From Hyphomicrobiales bacterium (lineage in GTDB: Bacteria; Pseudomonadota; Alphaproteobacteria; Rhizobiales; Aestuariivirgaceae): DNA of 64,000 nt. Positions 45,726 to 55,356 of the stretch are shown piece by piece. Numbering within the stretch: the stretch's first letter is position 1; each line of letters starts with the position of its first letter. The translations under genes were made by a program, and so were the position numbers. The notes below the pieces were generated by a model. It made no database searches. It saw nothing but the letters and a program-made list of their open reading frames with translations, and was not told where the DNA came from. The stretch spans positions 1 to 64,000 of the forward strand of contig JACPNZ010000009.1 of NCBI GenBank assembly GCA_016185245.1. The letters are read 5' to 3'.

Positions 45726-46091
45726 TCAATCGTCTCCGTCGAAGGCATTCTCGATATGGCGCGGCCAGTGGTAGGGACTGACGGCGACGATGTCAAAACG
45801 GCAGGCCTGGGTGATGGCCACCCGATCGCGCGCCAGAAAGCAATTTGCCGCGGCGACGATGCGCCGAACCTGATGGCGGCCGACCGATTCCAGCGAAGCT
45901 TCGAAGCTGGCGCGCAGCTTTACCTCGATGAAGGCGGTGACGCCGCCGCGCCGCATGATGAGATCGATCTCGCCCATCGGCGTCTTGTAGCGCCGGGCGA
46001 GCAAGCGATAGCCCTTGAGGCGAAGCGCCCACAGCGCCGCGGTTTCGGCAAGCCGCCCGTGCCGCTCGGCGACCTGGCGCCGCTCTCTCAT
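45726..46091 (-). CDS. YraN family (UPF0102) nuclease-fold protein
   Basis: A 121-residue protein with the Holliday-junction-resolvase-like motif YRLLARRYKTPMGEIDLIMR and TAFIEVKLR (the catalytic E-x-K of PD-(D/E)xK enzymes). Its physiological role is unknown. The start overlaps the rsmI stop (ATGA), and this rsmI-yraN order is highly conserved. Confidence 0.92.
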   Translation of the reverse strand: MRERRQVAERHGRLAETAALWALRLKGYRLLARRYKTPMGEIDLIMRRGGVTAFIEVKLRASFEASLESVGRHQVRRIVAAANCFLARDRVAITQACRFDIVAVSPYHWPRHIENAFDGDD

Positions 46092-46999
46092 GGGCGAGCC
46101 TCGCGCCGGGCCAGGATCAGGGCGTAGACCTCCTTGCGCGACAGCCCGAGCTGCCTCGCCACCACACTCGCCGCCTTGCCCGCCGGCATGATGGCCAGCG
46201 CCTCGTCGATGGCGTGCTCGCGTTGTTCCGCCGTGACCGCGCGCTCGGTAGCCGCGGGCGGGCCGACGACGAGGGTGATTTCGCCCTTCACGACCGGCCT
46301 TTCCTTGAGCAGAGCGGCAAGCTCCGCGGCGCCACCGCGAAGCATTTCTTCATGCAGCTTGGTCAATTCGCGGGCCACCGCCACCGGCCGATCGGGCCAG
46401 GTCGCGGCGATCGTTTCGAGAGTTTCGACAATCCGGTGCGGGCTTTCGAAGAAGATGAGGGTCGAGTTTAATCCACCGACCTCATCGAACAGGCGCCGCC
46501 GCTCGCCGAGCTTTTGTGGGACGAAGCCGAGGAAGGCGAAGCGATCGTTGGGCAGCCCGGAGAGCGCCAGGGCCGTCGCCACCGCCGAGGCGCCGGGGCA
46601 ACAGGTGACGGCCGTCCCTTGCGCCACCGCTTCCGCCACCAGCCGGTAACCGGGGTCGGAGACGAGCGGCATGCCGGCATCGCTGACCAGGGTCAGTGCC
46701 GCACCGTCGCGCAACCGCGCCAGAAGGCCGGGGCGCACCTTCGCGGCATTGTGCTCGTGATAGGGCTCGAGCCGATTGCGGATGCCGAAGCGGTCGAGAA
46801 GCTTCGCCGTGGTGCGGGTGTCCTCGCACAGGATGGCATCGGCGGCGGCGAGGCTGGCCAGGCCGCGCAGCGTCATGTCGCCGAGATTGCCGATTGGCGT
46901 GGCGACGATATAGAGGCCCGGCGCCAGAGCATCAGCGACGAACGGACTACTGCCGATGGTATAGCGGCGGGCTGGTTTTTCGGGTTTCATCCGGGACAT
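46088..46999 (-). CDS. rsmI: 16S rRNA (cytidine1402-2'-O)-methyltransferase
   Basis: Methylates the 2'-OH of C1402 in the decoding centre. The 303-residue protein has the tetrapyrrole-methylase fold motifs LYIVATPIGNLGDMTLRGL, AILCEDTRTTAKLLDRFGI, YHEHN and LTLVSDAGMPLVSDPGYRL, and ends with a helix-turn-helix-like SVVARQLGLSRKEVYALIL. It starts the rsmI-yraN-gshB operon and diverges from the transglycosylase gene. Confidence 0.96.
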   Translation of the reverse strand: MSRMKPEKPARRYTIGSSPFVADALAPGLYIVATPIGNLGDMTLRGLASLAAADAILCEDTRTTAKLLDRFGIRNRLEPYHEHNAAKVRPGLLARLRDGAALTLVSDAGMPLVSDPGYRLVAEAVAQGTAVTCCPGASAVATALALSGLPNDRFAFLGFVPQKLGERRRLFDEVGGLNSTLIFFESPHRIVETLETIAATWPDRPVAVARELTKLHEEMLRGGAAELAALLKERPVVKGEITLVVGPPAATERAVTAEQREHAIDEALAIMPAGKAASVVARQLGLSRKEVYALILARREARP

Positions 47000-47124
47000 C
47001 CGTTCGGCATGCTAGCCCGTCTCTTCGGCAAGAGGGAGTGATGTTGCAACAGCCAGCCGGGAATGACAATTCTCTCCGGTGATGGCACAACTGCCACCGA
47101 ATGTTCGACTGGGATGGCGGGCGA

Positions 47125-47922
47125 ATGGTGTGGACGTGGTTGAAGACAATCGCTGTCGCTACGGTAGCGGCGCTGTTTGCGGCGGGCCACTCCCAGGCGG
47201 CCAGGTGCGGCAACACCGGCGCCGGCTTCGAAGCCTGGAAGCCGGTCTTCGCGGCCGAAGCCAGGGCCAATGGCATAGGCGCACGGGGCATTTCGGCATT
47301 GCTCGGCACAAGCTATTCGAACGGCACCATCGCCGTCGACCGCAACCAGCGCTTCTTCCACCTGTCGCTTTCCGCCTTCATGGCCAAGCGCGGGGCCGAT
47401 GCCATCATCGCCCAGGGCCGCAGGATGAAAGCCGCCAATGCGGCGATGTTCGCCGCCCTCGAAAGGCGCTTTGGCGTGCCGGCAGGGCCGCTCGTCGCCA
47501 TCTGGGGCATGGAGACGGGTTTCGGCTCCAACACCGGCCGCCAGAACACCATCTCCGCCGTGGCGACGCTCGCCTATGACTGCCGCCGCAGCGAATACTT
47601 CACCGACCAGCTCTATGCCGCACTGAAGCTCATCGACCGCGGCGTGCTGACGGCCGCCACGACCGGAGCCATGCACGGCGAGGTGGGTCAGACGCAGTTC
47701 TTGCCCAAAAACATTCTTCTCTATGGGGCGGACGGAGACGGCGATGGCAAGGTCAACATGAACAGCAGGGCCGATGCGCTCGCCTCGACCGCCAATTTCC
47801 TCAAAGGCAATGGTTGGCCGGCGGGAGAGCCTTATCGCGCCAGCTCGTTTGCGAGCTGGAATGCCGCCATGATCTACCAGCAGGCTCTCGCCATCATCGG
47901 CCAGAAAATCGACGGCGAATGA
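47125..47922 (+). CDS. Lytic murein transglycosylase (MltB-like)
   Basis: A 265-residue periplasmic enzyme that cleaves peptidoglycan glycan strands. ATG 47125 begins a clear signal peptide (VWTWLKTIAVATVAALFAAG); an earlier ATG at 47101 adds eight residues. The catalytic glutamate lies in VAIWGMETGFGSNTG, and GEVGQTQFLPKNILLYGADGD is the usual MltB/SLT_2 block. Unlike many relatives it lacks a C-terminal peptidoglycan-binding domain. Confidence 0.92.
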   Translation: MVWTWLKTIAVATVAALFAAGHSQAARCGNTGAGFEAWKPVFAAEARANGIGARGISALLGTSYSNGTIAVDRNQRFFHLSLSAFMAKRGADAIIAQGRRMKAANAAMFAALERRFGVPAGPLVAIWGMETGFGSNTGRQNTISAVATLAYDCRRSEYFTDQLYAALKLIDRGVLTAATTGAMHGEVGQTQFLPKNILLYGADGDGDGKVNMNSRADALASTANFLKGNGWPAGEPYRASSFASWNAAMIYQQALAIIGQKIDGE

Positions 47923-48009
47923 TCGATCCGCATGGCTCGCCTGCCGCCCAGGGGTGTTGACGGCTTGACTGCCGCATGGCCTGATACGGCCTGACTGGGA
48001 GAAATCGGG

Positions 48010-49080
48010 ATGGAATATCGGCAGCTTGGCCGCTCGGGCCTGCGCGTTTCGCTGCATACGCTGGGGACCATGTCCTTTGGCGGGGAAGGCCATTTCGCCA
48101 CCGTCGGCCAAACCAAGCTCGACGAGGCCCGACGCCTTGTCGATGTCGCCGTCGACCACGGCGTCAATCTGATCGACACCTCGAACGTCTATTCGACCGG
48201 CCGTTCGGAAGAAATCGTCGGCGAAGTTCTCAAGGACCGCTCCAGCCAGATCCTGGTCGGCACCAAGGTCCGCTTTGCCATGGGCAAGGGTCCCAATGAA
48301 GGCGGGCTGTCGCGCTTCCACATCATCGAGCAGTGCGAGGCGAGCCTCGGGCGGCTCCAGCGCCAGCACATCGACCTCTATTTCCTCCACGAATGGGACG
48401 GGCAGACGCCGATCGAGGAGACGATGGAGGCGCTCGACACGCTGGTGAGGCAGGGCAAGGTGCGATACATCGGCTGTTCCAATTTTTCCGGCTGGCACAT
48501 CATGAAAGCCCTGGCGGCCGCCGATCGGCACGCCTGGCAGCGTTTCTGCTGCCAGCAAATCCATTACACCATAGAGGCGCGGGAGGCCGAGCACGAGCTG
48601 ATGCCGATAGCGCTCGATCAGGATGTCGGCATCCAGGTATGGAGCCCCTTGGCGGGCGGATTGCTGTCCGGCAAGTTCCGCCGCAACGCGCCGCCGCCGC
48701 AATTGTCGCGGCATCTTGCCGGCTGGGGCGAGCCGCCGATCCGCGACGAGGACCGGCTCTACCGCATCATCGAGGCGCTGGTGAAGGTGGGCGAGGCCCA
48801 TGGCGTCTCCGCCGCCCAGGTTGCCCTCGCCTGGCTGGCCGGCAGGCCCGCCGTCGCCTCGATCATTGTCGGCGCCCGCAGCGAGGCGCAGCTCAGGGAC
48901 AATCTCGCAGCGGCGTCTCTGGCCCTGACGGCGGAGGAACGAAAGTCGCTGGACGACGTGAGCCTCCGGCCGCTGCCCTATCCCTACTGGCATCAGAACC
49001 AATCGGCCGGCGACCGGCTCGGCGCCGCCGATCTGGCGCTCCATGCTCCGCATCTTCTCAACCGCAAGCCGCGCCGTTAG
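48010..49080 (+). CDS. Aldo/keto reductase
   Basis: A 356-residue NADPH-dependent (beta/alpha)8 oxidoreductase. Active-site pieces: VNLIDTSNVYSTGRSEEIVG (Asp and Tyr), ILVGTKVRF (Lys) and DLYFLHEWDGQTPIEETMEA (His). Coenzyme contacts are in ASIIVGARSEAQLRDNL. It belongs to the large YajO/Tas-like group whose substrates cannot be told from sequence. It is 15 bp upstream of the amidohydrolase gene and may be in the same operon. Confidence 0.93.
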   Translation: MEYRQLGRSGLRVSLHTLGTMSFGGEGHFATVGQTKLDEARRLVDVAVDHGVNLIDTSNVYSTGRSEEIVGEVLKDRSSQILVGTKVRFAMGKGPNEGGLSRFHIIEQCEASLGRLQRQHIDLYFLHEWDGQTPIEETMEALDTLVRQGKVRYIGCSNFSGWHIMKALAAADRHAWQRFCCQQIHYTIEAREAEHELMPIALDQDVGIQVWSPLAGGLLSGKFRRNAPPPQLSRHLAGWGEPPIRDEDRLYRIIEALVKVGEAHGVSAAQVALAWLAGRPAVASIIVGARSEAQLRDNLAAASLALTAEERKSLDDVSLRPLPYPYWHQNQSAGDRLGAADLALHAPHLLNRKPRR

Positions 49081-49095
49081 CGGCGGGAGTCGATC

Positions 49096-50340
49096 ATGAC
49101 CTCCAAATCCAATCTCACCATCAATCCGCAGCGCCTGTGGGATGCGCTGATGGAAACCGCGAACTTCGGCGCCACGGCCAAGGGCGGCATCCGGCGTCTC
49201 ACCGTCTCCGACGAGGACCGGCGGGTCCGCGACTGGTTCAAGGCCGAGTGCGAGAAGCTCGGCTGCAAGGTCCAGGTCGACCGGTGCGGCAACATGTTCG
49301 CAACCCGGCCCGGCAAGCGCCAGGACCTTCTGCCGATCGCCATGGGGTCCCATCTCGATACCCAGCCGACCGGCGGCAAGTTCGACGGCGTGCTGGGCGT
49401 GCTGGGGGCGCTGGAAGCCATGCGCACCCTGATCGACATGGGCTACGAGACCAACGCGCCGGTGATGATCGTCAACTGGACCAACGAGGAAGGCTCGCGC
49501 TTTGCCCCGGCCATGCTCTGTTCCGGCGTCTATGCCGGGGTGTTCACGCCCGACTTCGCCTACAGCCGCGAAGACCGCGAGGGGCTGAAGTTCGGTGACG
49601 AGCTGAAGCGCATCGGCTATCTCGGGCCCGAACCGGTGGGCTCGATCAAGTTCCAGGCGATGTTCGAACTGCACATCGAGCAGGGCCCGATCCTCGAAGC
49701 CGAGAGCAAGGTGATCGGCGTCGTTACCGGCGTCCAGGGCATGCGCTGGTACGAGGTGACGGTAAGGGGCCAGGAGAGCCATACGGGTGCCACGCCCATG
49801 GGCCTGCGCAAGAATGCGCTCTTGGGTGCCGCCCGCATGATCGAGGCGATCCACCGGGTCGGCATGGACCACCTGCCGGGGGTTGCAAGCGTCGGGCTGA
49901 TCGAGAACCGGCCCAACAGCCGCAATGTGGTGCCGGGCGAGGTGTTCTTTACCGTCGACCTGCGCCATCCGGACGAAGCCGTGCTCGACCGCATGGAGGC
50001 GGACTATCAGGCAGCACTGCCGAAGATCGCCACCGAACTCAAACTCGAGCTCGAGGAAAGGCGCATCTGGAAATCGCCGGCGGTAAAATTTGCCCCCGAC
50101 CTTATCGAGTGTGTGCGCCATGGCGCCAGCCAGGCCGGCTACAGCACACGCGAAATGGCATCGGGTGCCGGCCACGACGCGGCTTACATCGCCCGCGCCG
50201 CGCCGACGACGATGATCTTCGTGCCCTGTCTCGGCGGCATCTCGCACAATGAGGCGGAGTCGACCACCCTCGACGAATGTGGAGCGGGCTCCCAGGTGCT
50301 GCTCAATGCGGTGCTCGATTTCGACCGCAAGTTCGCGTAG
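49096..50340 (+). CDS. M20-family amidohydrolase (N-carbamoyl-amino-acid hydrolase/allantoate type)
   Basis: A 414-residue dinuclear zinc hydrolase. Metal and substrate motifs are MGSHLDTQPTGGKFDGVLG, VNWTNEEGSRFAP, FELHIEQGPILE and PCLGGISHNEAES. The family hydrolyses carbamoyl or ureido groups (beta-ureidopropionase, N-carbamoyl-L-amino-acid hydrolase, allantoate amidohydrolase). The RidA gene 36 bp downstream detoxifies imine by-products, which fits nitrogen-compound catabolism. The exact substrate is open. Confidence 0.92.
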   Translation: MTSKSNLTINPQRLWDALMETANFGATAKGGIRRLTVSDEDRRVRDWFKAECEKLGCKVQVDRCGNMFATRPGKRQDLLPIAMGSHLDTQPTGGKFDGVLGVLGALEAMRTLIDMGYETNAPVMIVNWTNEEGSRFAPAMLCSGVYAGVFTPDFAYSREDREGLKFGDELKRIGYLGPEPVGSIKFQAMFELHIEQGPILEAESKVIGVVTGVQGMRWYEVTVRGQESHTGATPMGLRKNALLGAARMIEAIHRVGMDHLPGVASVGLIENRPNSRNVVPGEVFFTVDLRHPDEAVLDRMEADYQAALPKIATELKLELEERRIWKSPAVKFAPDLIECVRHGASQAGYSTREMASGAGHDAAYIARAAPTTMIFVPCLGGISHNEAESTTLDECGAGSQVLLNAVLDFDRKFA

Positions 50341-50376
50341 ACAACGCCATCCAATCACCAGGACAGGGAGACAGAC

Positions 50377-50727
50377 ATGACCATCACCCGGATCGGCGCC
50401 GGCAAGCGCATGAGCGAGGCTGTCATTCACGGCGGCAAGGTTTACCTCGCCGGCTTCGTCGCCGAGAAGACCGTGGGCCGCCCGGTCAAGGAGCAGACGG
50501 CCGACATCCTCGCCCAGATCGACGCCGTGCTGAAGCAGGCGGGCAGCGACAAGACCAAGATTCTCAAGGCCAACATCTGGCTCACCGACATCAGGAGCTG
50601 GGCCGAGATGAACGAGGCCTGGGACGCCTGGGTGGTGGCGGGCCAGACACCGGCGCGGGCGACGGTCGAATCCAAGCTCGCCGGCCCCGGCCTCGATGTC
50701 GAGATCATGGTCGAAGCCGCCATCTGA
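50377..50727 (+). CDS. RidA family reactive-imine deaminase
   Basis: A 116-residue small trimeric protein of the YjgF/YER057c/UK114 family, which hydrolyses reactive enamines/imines. Recognisable parts: SEAVIHGGKVYLAGFVAEK, DILAQIDAVLKQAGSDKTKILK and the C-terminal LAGPGLDVEIMVEAAI. The usual arginine of active RidA proteins near the end is not clear here, so this may be a different subgroup. GGACAGGGAGA precedes the ATG. Confidence 0.9.
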   Translation: MTITRIGAGKRMSEAVIHGGKVYLAGFVAEKTVGRPVKEQTADILAQIDAVLKQAGSDKTKILKANIWLTDIRSWAEMNEAWDAWVVAGQTPARATVESKLAGPGLDVEIMVEAAI

Positions 50728-50812
50728 CCGGGCCGCCATCCGACGAAGGCTTGGATGGAACACCAAGTTGTGGCATTTTCGCTGCCCGGCTGACCAGCGG
50801 GAACGGGCAGCG

Positions 50813-51082
50813 ATGGCCAAGGTTTTCTTCACCAGCAATCTCCGGCGGCATGTCGATTGCGCCACGGCCGAGGCCGAGGGTGCGACGGTGGGCGAAGTGC
50901 TGGCCAGGATTTTCGCCACCCAGGAACGTCTCGGCTTCTATGTGCTCGACGAGCAGGGGCGCTTGCGCAAGCACATGATGGTGCTGATCGACGGCGGGCG
51001 GGTGAAGGACCGCGACAAGCTGACCGATCCGGTCGCGGCATCGAGCGAAATCTATGTGATGCAGGCGCTGTCGGGCGGTTAG
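50813..51082 (+). CDS. MoaD/ThiS-like ubiquitin-fold protein ending in Gly-Gly
   Basis: An 89-residue beta-grasp protein. ATG 50813 gives MAKVFFTSNLRRHVDCATAE, then GATVGEVLARIFATQERLGF and the C-terminus IYVMQALSGG. The terminal Gly-Gly is the hallmark of sulfur carriers and ubiquitin-like modifiers that are adenylated by an E1-like enzyme. No moa, thi or E1-like gene is nearby. The BNR-repeat gene starts 10 bp after it; this pairing recurs, to my recollection, in other bacteria annotated as MoaD/ThiS plus exo-alpha-sialidase. Function unknown. Confidence 0.85.
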   Translation: MAKVFFTSNLRRHVDCATAEAEGATVGEVLARIFATQERLGFYVLDEQGRLRKHMMVLIDGGRVKDRDKLTDPVAASSEIYVMQALSGG

Positions 51083-51092
51083 GGAGAAGGTC

Positions 51093-52193
51093 ATGGCGCA
51101 ATATGTGATGGTATCGACCCGCAAGGGCCTGTTCGAGGTGAAGAAGCGCTCGAAGGGCTGGGAGATCGCTTCGGCCGATTTCCTCGGCGACAATGTGACG
51201 CTGTCCTTGCATGACCCACGCGACGGTGCCACCTACGCGGCCCTGAACCACGGCCATTTCGGCATCAAGCTGCACCGCCGCGACAGGGGCGGCAAATGGC
51301 AGGAGATCGCCTGTCCGAAATATCCGGCAAAGCCCGAAGGATTGAACGACCTCGACGGCTGGGGGAAGCCGGTCGACTGGTCGACCCAGCTCATCTGGGC
51401 GCTGGAGACGGGAGGCCGCGACGAGCCGGGCATGTTGTGGGCCGGCACCATGCCGGGCGGATTGTTCCGCTCCAGGGATCGCGGCGACAGCTGGGACCTG
51501 ATCCGCTCTCTTTGGGATATGCCCGACCGCAACAAATGGCTGGGGGGAGGTGCTGACATTCCCGGCATCCATTCGATCTGCGTCGATCCGCGCTCGTCCA
51601 AGACGGTGCGGGTGGCGGTCTCCTGCGGCGGCGTGTGGACCACCCATGACGGCGGCAAGAGCTGGGAGCAGAACGCCCATGGCATGCATTTCGACCAGGG
51701 GCCCGAGGGTGTGGCCGACAATCCCCATACCCAGGACCCGCACATGATGGTGCAGTGTGCGGCCAAGCCCGACCGCTTCTGGGTGCAGCACCATTGCGGC
51801 ATTTATCGTTCGGCCGACAATGCCAGAAGCTGGCAGGAGGTGAAGGCGAGCCCATCGTCCTTCGGCTTCGGCGTGGTGGTGCACCCGAAGGACCCGGACA
51901 CCGCCTGGTTCGTGCCCGGCATCAAGGACGAGAAGCGCATTCCGGTCGCGGGCGCCCTGGTGGTGACGCGCACCCGCGATGGTGGCAAAAGCTTCAAGGC
52001 CCTCAAGAAGGGCCTGCCGCAGCAGCATGCCTATGACGTCGTCTTCCGCCATGGCCTGGCGCTCGATCGCACCGGCAAGCGGCTGGCCATGGGCTCGACC
52101 ACCGGGAACCTGTGGGTCTCCGAGAACCAGGGCGACTCGTGGTCGAAGGTTTCGAGTACGCTCCCGCAGGTCTATGCGGTCAGGTGGGCGTGA
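51093..52193 (+). CDS. BNR/sortilin-like beta-propeller protein
   Basis: A 366-residue protein made of BNR (Asp-box) repeats: RKGLFEVKKRSKGWEIAS, LFRSRDRGDSWDLIRS, VWTTHDGGKSWEQN, IYRSADNARSWQEV, TRTRDGGKSFKAL and WVSENQGDSWSKVSS, consistent with a six- or seven-bladed propeller. There is no signal peptide, unlike true sialidases, so it is probably cytoplasmic. Automatic labels such as glycosyl hydrolase or exo-alpha-sialidase are unlikely to be right. It is coupled to the MoaD-like gene. Confidence 0.88.
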   Translation: MAQYVMVSTRKGLFEVKKRSKGWEIASADFLGDNVTLSLHDPRDGATYAALNHGHFGIKLHRRDRGGKWQEIACPKYPAKPEGLNDLDGWGKPVDWSTQLIWALETGGRDEPGMLWAGTMPGGLFRSRDRGDSWDLIRSLWDMPDRNKWLGGGADIPGIHSICVDPRSSKTVRVAVSCGGVWTTHDGGKSWEQNAHGMHFDQGPEGVADNPHTQDPHMMVQCAAKPDRFWVQHHCGIYRSADNARSWQEVKASPSSFGFGVVVHPKDPDTAWFVPGIKDEKRIPVAGALVVTRTRDGGKSFKALKKGLPQQHAYDVVFRHGLALDRTGKRLAMGSTTGNLWVSENQGDSWSKVSSTLPQVYAVRWA

Positions 52194-52275
52194 GGGGAAG
52201 CAACCGATTCACTTGTCAAACAGCAGACGTGCATGATCCTTGAGGAGGCGGCAGATTTTGCCTCCGGGGGTATTT

Positions 52276-52299
52276 CCCCTCTCTTGGAAATGAGAGGGG
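52276..52299. terminator. Hairpin between convergent genes
   Basis: Perfect 8-bp stem CCCCTCTC/GAGAGGGG with an 8-base loop, preceded by TATTT and placed between the converging BNR and trpS genes. A weaker hairpin GGAGGC/GCCTCC lies at 52244-52265. Together they may serve as a bidirectional terminator. Confidence 0.55.
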
Positions 52300-52442
52300 T
52301 GCGCGGGCGCTGCCCGACGCTTGGTACCGGTCCTATTTGATATGTGTCAAGAGATATTCGCACCAGTGCTGAAATATCTTCCTGGTACTGCACCCCTGGT
52401 TTTCTCATGTCATGGCCGGGCCTTGACTAGCGAAAGCACATC

Positions 52443-53468
52443 CTACGACACAATGAAGCCGACGATCTCGCGGGCTTTGCGCACGATGGGGGCGGCGATG
52501 GTGCGGGCCCGTTCGGAGCCGTCCTTCAGCACGCTTTCGACGTAAGCGGGATCGGCCCGGAGGCGCTTGGTCTCGTCGCCGATGGGGCCGAGCTTGGCGA
52601 CGGCCAGGTCGGCGAGATCGTTCTTGAAGCTCGAAAATTGCCCGCCGCCGTATTGCGCCAGGATCTTGTCGACGCTGTCGCCCTTGAAGGCGGCGAAGAT
52701 GCCGACGAGATTTTCGGCCTCGGGCCTTCCCTTGAGACCCGCCGCCTCGGACGGGAGCGCCTCGGGATCGGTCTTGGCCTTCCTGATCTTGCGGGCAATC
52801 GTGTCGGCGTCGTCGGTCAAGTTGAGCCGCGACAGATCGGAGGGGTCGGACTTCGACATTTTCTTGGTGCCGTCGCGCAAGGACATCACCCGCGTCGCCG
52901 GCCCGGTGATGAAGGGCTCGGGCGGCGGGAAGAATATGCCGTCATCGATTGCCGACGCATAGTCGTTGTTGAACTTGATGGCGATGTCGCGGGCGAGTTC
53001 CAGATGCTGCTTCTGGTCCTCGCCCACCGGCACGTGGGTGGCGTGATAGGCGAGAATGTCGGCGGCCATCAGATTGGGATAGATATAGAGCCCAACCGAG
53101 GCGGCCTCTTTGTCCTTGCCGGCCTTCTCCTTGAATTGGGTCATGCGGTTGAGCCAGCCGAGGCGGGCGACGCAGCTCAGAATCCAGGCCAGCTCGGCGT
53201 GTTCGGCCACCTGGGACTGGTTGAAGATGATGCTTTTCTTCGGATCGAGCCCGCAGGCGAGATAGGCGGCGGTCACGTCGATGATGGCCTTGCGCAGCTC
53301 GGCGGGCTCCTGCCAGACGGTGATCGCATGCATGTCGACCACGCAATAGATGCACTCGTGGGTTTCCTGCATGGCGATCCAGTTCAGCATGGCGCCGAGA
53401 TAATTGCCGAGATGCAGATTGCCGGTGGGCTGCATCCCCGAAAAGACGCGTGGAACGAAATGCGGCAT
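52443..53468 (-). CDS. trpS: Tryptophan-tRNA ligase
   Basis: A class I aminoacyl-tRNA synthetase of 341 residues from ATG 53468. The HIGH-type motif is [18 protein letters not shown] and the second signature [11 protein letters not shown], with RVMSLRDG between. ATG/other starts up to 53486 add six residues (MARGFC) without family support. It diverges from mutM. Confidence 0.96.
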   Translation of the reverse strand: MPHFVPRVFSGMQPTGNLHLGNYLGAMLNWIAMQETHECIYCVVDMHAITVWQEPAELRKAIIDVTAAYLACGLDPKKSIIFNQSQVAEHAELAWILSCVARLGWLNRMTQFKEKAGKDKEAASVGLYIYPNLMAADILAYHATHVPVGEDQKQHLELARDIAIKFNNDYASAIDDGIFFPPPEPFITGPATRVMSLRDGTKKMSKSDPSDLSRLNLTDDADTIARKIRKAKTDPEALPSEAAGLKGRPEAENLVGIFAAFKGDSVDKILAQYGGGQFSSFKNDLADLAVAKLGPIGDETKRLRADPAYVESVLKDGSERARTIAAPIVRKAREIVGFIVS

Positions 53469-53568
53469 ACAGAAACCCCTCGCCAAAGACTGCAGGCTTA
53501 TGCCCGCAAAATACCGGCCTGAAAAGCGCCAACTTGCTCCTGATCGGCGGGCGGGCTAGGCCTCTGAC

Positions 53569-54438
53569 ATGCCGGAATTACCCGAAGTCGAGACGGTGAT
53601 GCGAGGGCTAGCCCCGGTGCTGGAAGGCCGCCGCATCGTCAAGGTTACGCTCCGCCGAAAGGGCTTGCGCTTTGCCTTTCCGAAAGGCTTCGCCCGCAGG
53701 CTGGAAGGCCGCCGCGTCGAGGCGTTGCGGCGGCGGGCCAAATACATCGTGGCCGAAATCGAGGGCGGCGAGTTCCTGCTCATCCATCTCGGCATGACCG
53801 GCCGCTTCACCGTGTTCCCGGCGAAGGGTGAGCCCCACAACCTCGGCGAATTCTATTTCGAGGACGGGGCGAAGGGTGATGGCCCGCACGATCATGTGAG
53901 CTTCAGCCTCGATGACGGCGCCACCGTCGTCTACACCGACCCGCGCCGCTTCGGGGTGATGGATTTGTTCAAGACCGAGCACCGGCTGCTGAAGGGACTC
54001 GGCGTCGAGCCCTTGGGCAATGTGTTCGGCGCGGCAACGCTCGCCGAGGCCTTTCATGGCAAGAAGGCCCCGCTCAAGGCGGCCCTTCTCGACCAGCGCA
54101 TTGTGGCGGGCCTCGGCAACATCTATGTGGTCGAGGCGCTGCACCGGGCCGGGCTGTCGCCCCAGCGCAAGGCGGGAACGCTGGTGCGGGGAAAGAATAT
54201 CGATCCCCGGCTCGAATCTCTCGCGGCCCACATCCGCGCCGTGCTGGCGGAGGCGATCGCGGCGGGGGGCTCGACGCTCAGCGACTTCGCCCACACCGAT
54301 AGGGCCGAGGGCGCCTTCCAGCAGCGCTTCCAGGTCTATGACCGGGAGGGCGAGCCCTGTCCGCGCTGTGCAACGCCGATCAAAAGGATCGTGCAATCGG
54401 GCCGTTCGACGTTCTATTGTGGCCGCTGCCAGAAATAG
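53569..54438 (+). CDS. mutM: Formamidopyrimidine-DNA glycosylase
   Basis: A base-excision repair enzyme that removes 8-oxoguanine and formamidopyrimidines and nicks the abasic site. [10 protein letters not shown] carries the catalytic Pro2 and Glu3, and the lysine and helix-two-turn-helix parts ([20 protein letters not shown]) follow. The C-terminal zinc finger has four cysteines in PCPRCATPI and FYCGRCQK. The length of 289 residues is normal. An enoyl-CoA hydratase gene follows after 10 bp. Confidence 0.97.
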   Translation: MPELPEVETVMRGLAPVLEGRRIVKVTLRRKGLRFAFPKGFARRLEGRRVEALRRRAKYIVAEIEGGEFLLIHLGMTGRFTVFPAKGEPHNLGEFYFEDGAKGDGPHDHVSFSLDDGATVVYTDPRRFGVMDLFKTEHRLLKGLGVEPLGNVFGAATLAEAFHGKKAPLKAALLDQRIVAGLGNIYVVEALHRAGLSPQRKAGTLVRGKNIDPRLESLAAHIRAVLAEAIAAGGSTLSDFAHTDRAEGAFQQRFQVYDREGEPCPRCATPIKRIVQSGRSTFYCGRCQK

Positions 54439-54448
54439 GACGGTGCAT

Positions 54449-55222
54449 ATGGCTTACGAAAATATCCTGGTCGAAACGCGCGGCGCCGTGGGCCTCATCA
54501 CCCTCAACCGGCCGAAGGCGCTGAACGCGCTCAACGCGGCGCTCGTCGCCGAACTGAACCAGGCGCTGGCCGGTTTCGAGGCCGACAAGGCGATCGGCTG
54601 CACCATCATCACCGGCAGCGACAAGGCCTTCGCGGCGGGGGCGGACGTGAAGGAGATGGCCGAGCAGAGCTATGTCGAGGCCTATCTGGGGAAATTTCTG
54701 GTGGGCTGGCAGGGCCTGACGGAAGCGCGCAAGCCGGTGATCGCGGCGGTGGCCGGCTTCTGCCTGGGCGGGGGCTGCGAGCTGGCCATGATGTGCGATC
54801 TCATTATCGCCGCCGAGACGGCGAAGTTCGGCCAGCCGGAGATCACGCTGGGCATCATGCCGGGGGCCGGCGGCACCCAGCGCATGACGCGCGTCATCGG
54901 CAAGTCCAAGGCCATGGACATGATCTTGACCGGCCGCCTGATGGAAGCTGCCGAAGCCGAACGCTGCGGTCTGGTCGCAAGAGTCGTTGCGCCGGAAAAG
55001 CTCCTCGACGAGGCGCTGGCCGTCGCCGCGAAGATCGCCTCCTACTCGCAGCCCATCGTGATGATGGCCAAGGAGACGGTGAACCGCGCCTATGAAACGA
55101 CGCTCGCCGAAGGCGTGCGCTTCGAACGCCGGCTGTTCCTCTCCATGTTTGCAACCGAGGACCAGAAGGAAGGCATGCGGGCCTTCATCGAGAAGCGGAG
55201 ACCTGCGTTCAAGAATCGGTAG
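54449..55222 (+). CDS. Enoyl-CoA hydratase
   Basis: A 257-residue crotonase that hydrates trans-2-enoyl-CoA in fatty-acid or related oxidation. The oxyanion-hole segments are [15 protein letters not shown] and [17 protein letters not shown], and the catalytic region is [17 protein letters not shown] with both expected glutamates. ATG at 54449, 10 bp after mutM, is preferred; the longer open frame overlaps mutM. Pairing of mutM with this gene is common in alphaproteobacteria. Substrate range is unknown. Confidence 0.95.
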   Translation: MAYENILVETRGAVGLITLNRPKALNALNAALVAELNQALAGFEADKAIGCTIITGSDKAFAAGADVKEMAEQSYVEAYLGKFLVGWQGLTEARKPVIAAVAGFCLGGGCELAMMCDLIIAAETAKFGQPEITLGIMPGAGGTQRMTRVIGKSKAMDMILTGRLMEAAEAERCGLVARVVAPEKLLDEALAVAAKIASYSQPIVMMAKETVNRAYETTLAEGVRFERRLFLSMFATEDQKEGMRAFIEKRRPAFKNR

Positions 55223-55255
55223 CGTTGTAACCTTAAGCCCTCACCATGATGCGGA

Positions 55256-55323
55256 CCGGCGGGCGAAATCGCTAAAATTGTAGGGTTTGCGTTTGGGGGC
55301 GGTTGAACTTCAAGGCCTAGGCT
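55256..55323 (+). promoter_or_regulatory. Upstream region of pilin copy 1
   Basis: Contains three blocks shared with the second pilin copy at a constant offset of 319 bp: CCGGCGGGCG-A-AATCGCTAAAATT (55256-55279), TTGAAC (55303) and CTAGGCT (55317). The first block ends 78 bp before the ATG. CTAAAATT may be a -10 element; this is a guess. Confidence 0.55.
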
Positions 55324-55356
55324 GCGATCCGCGAGCTACCATCGCGGAGAGTGAAA

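Noticed and set aside
46987-50919. A very long open frame (about 1,300 codons) on the minus strand.
   Set aside because: It lies antisense to the transglycosylase, aldo/keto reductase, amidohydrolase and RidA genes, all well supported. It is a by-product of GC-rich codon use and has no domains.
51093-52193. Exo-alpha-sialidase.
   Set aside because: It has Asp-box repeats but no signal peptide, and I see no arginine triad or catalytic Tyr/Glu pattern of sialidases.
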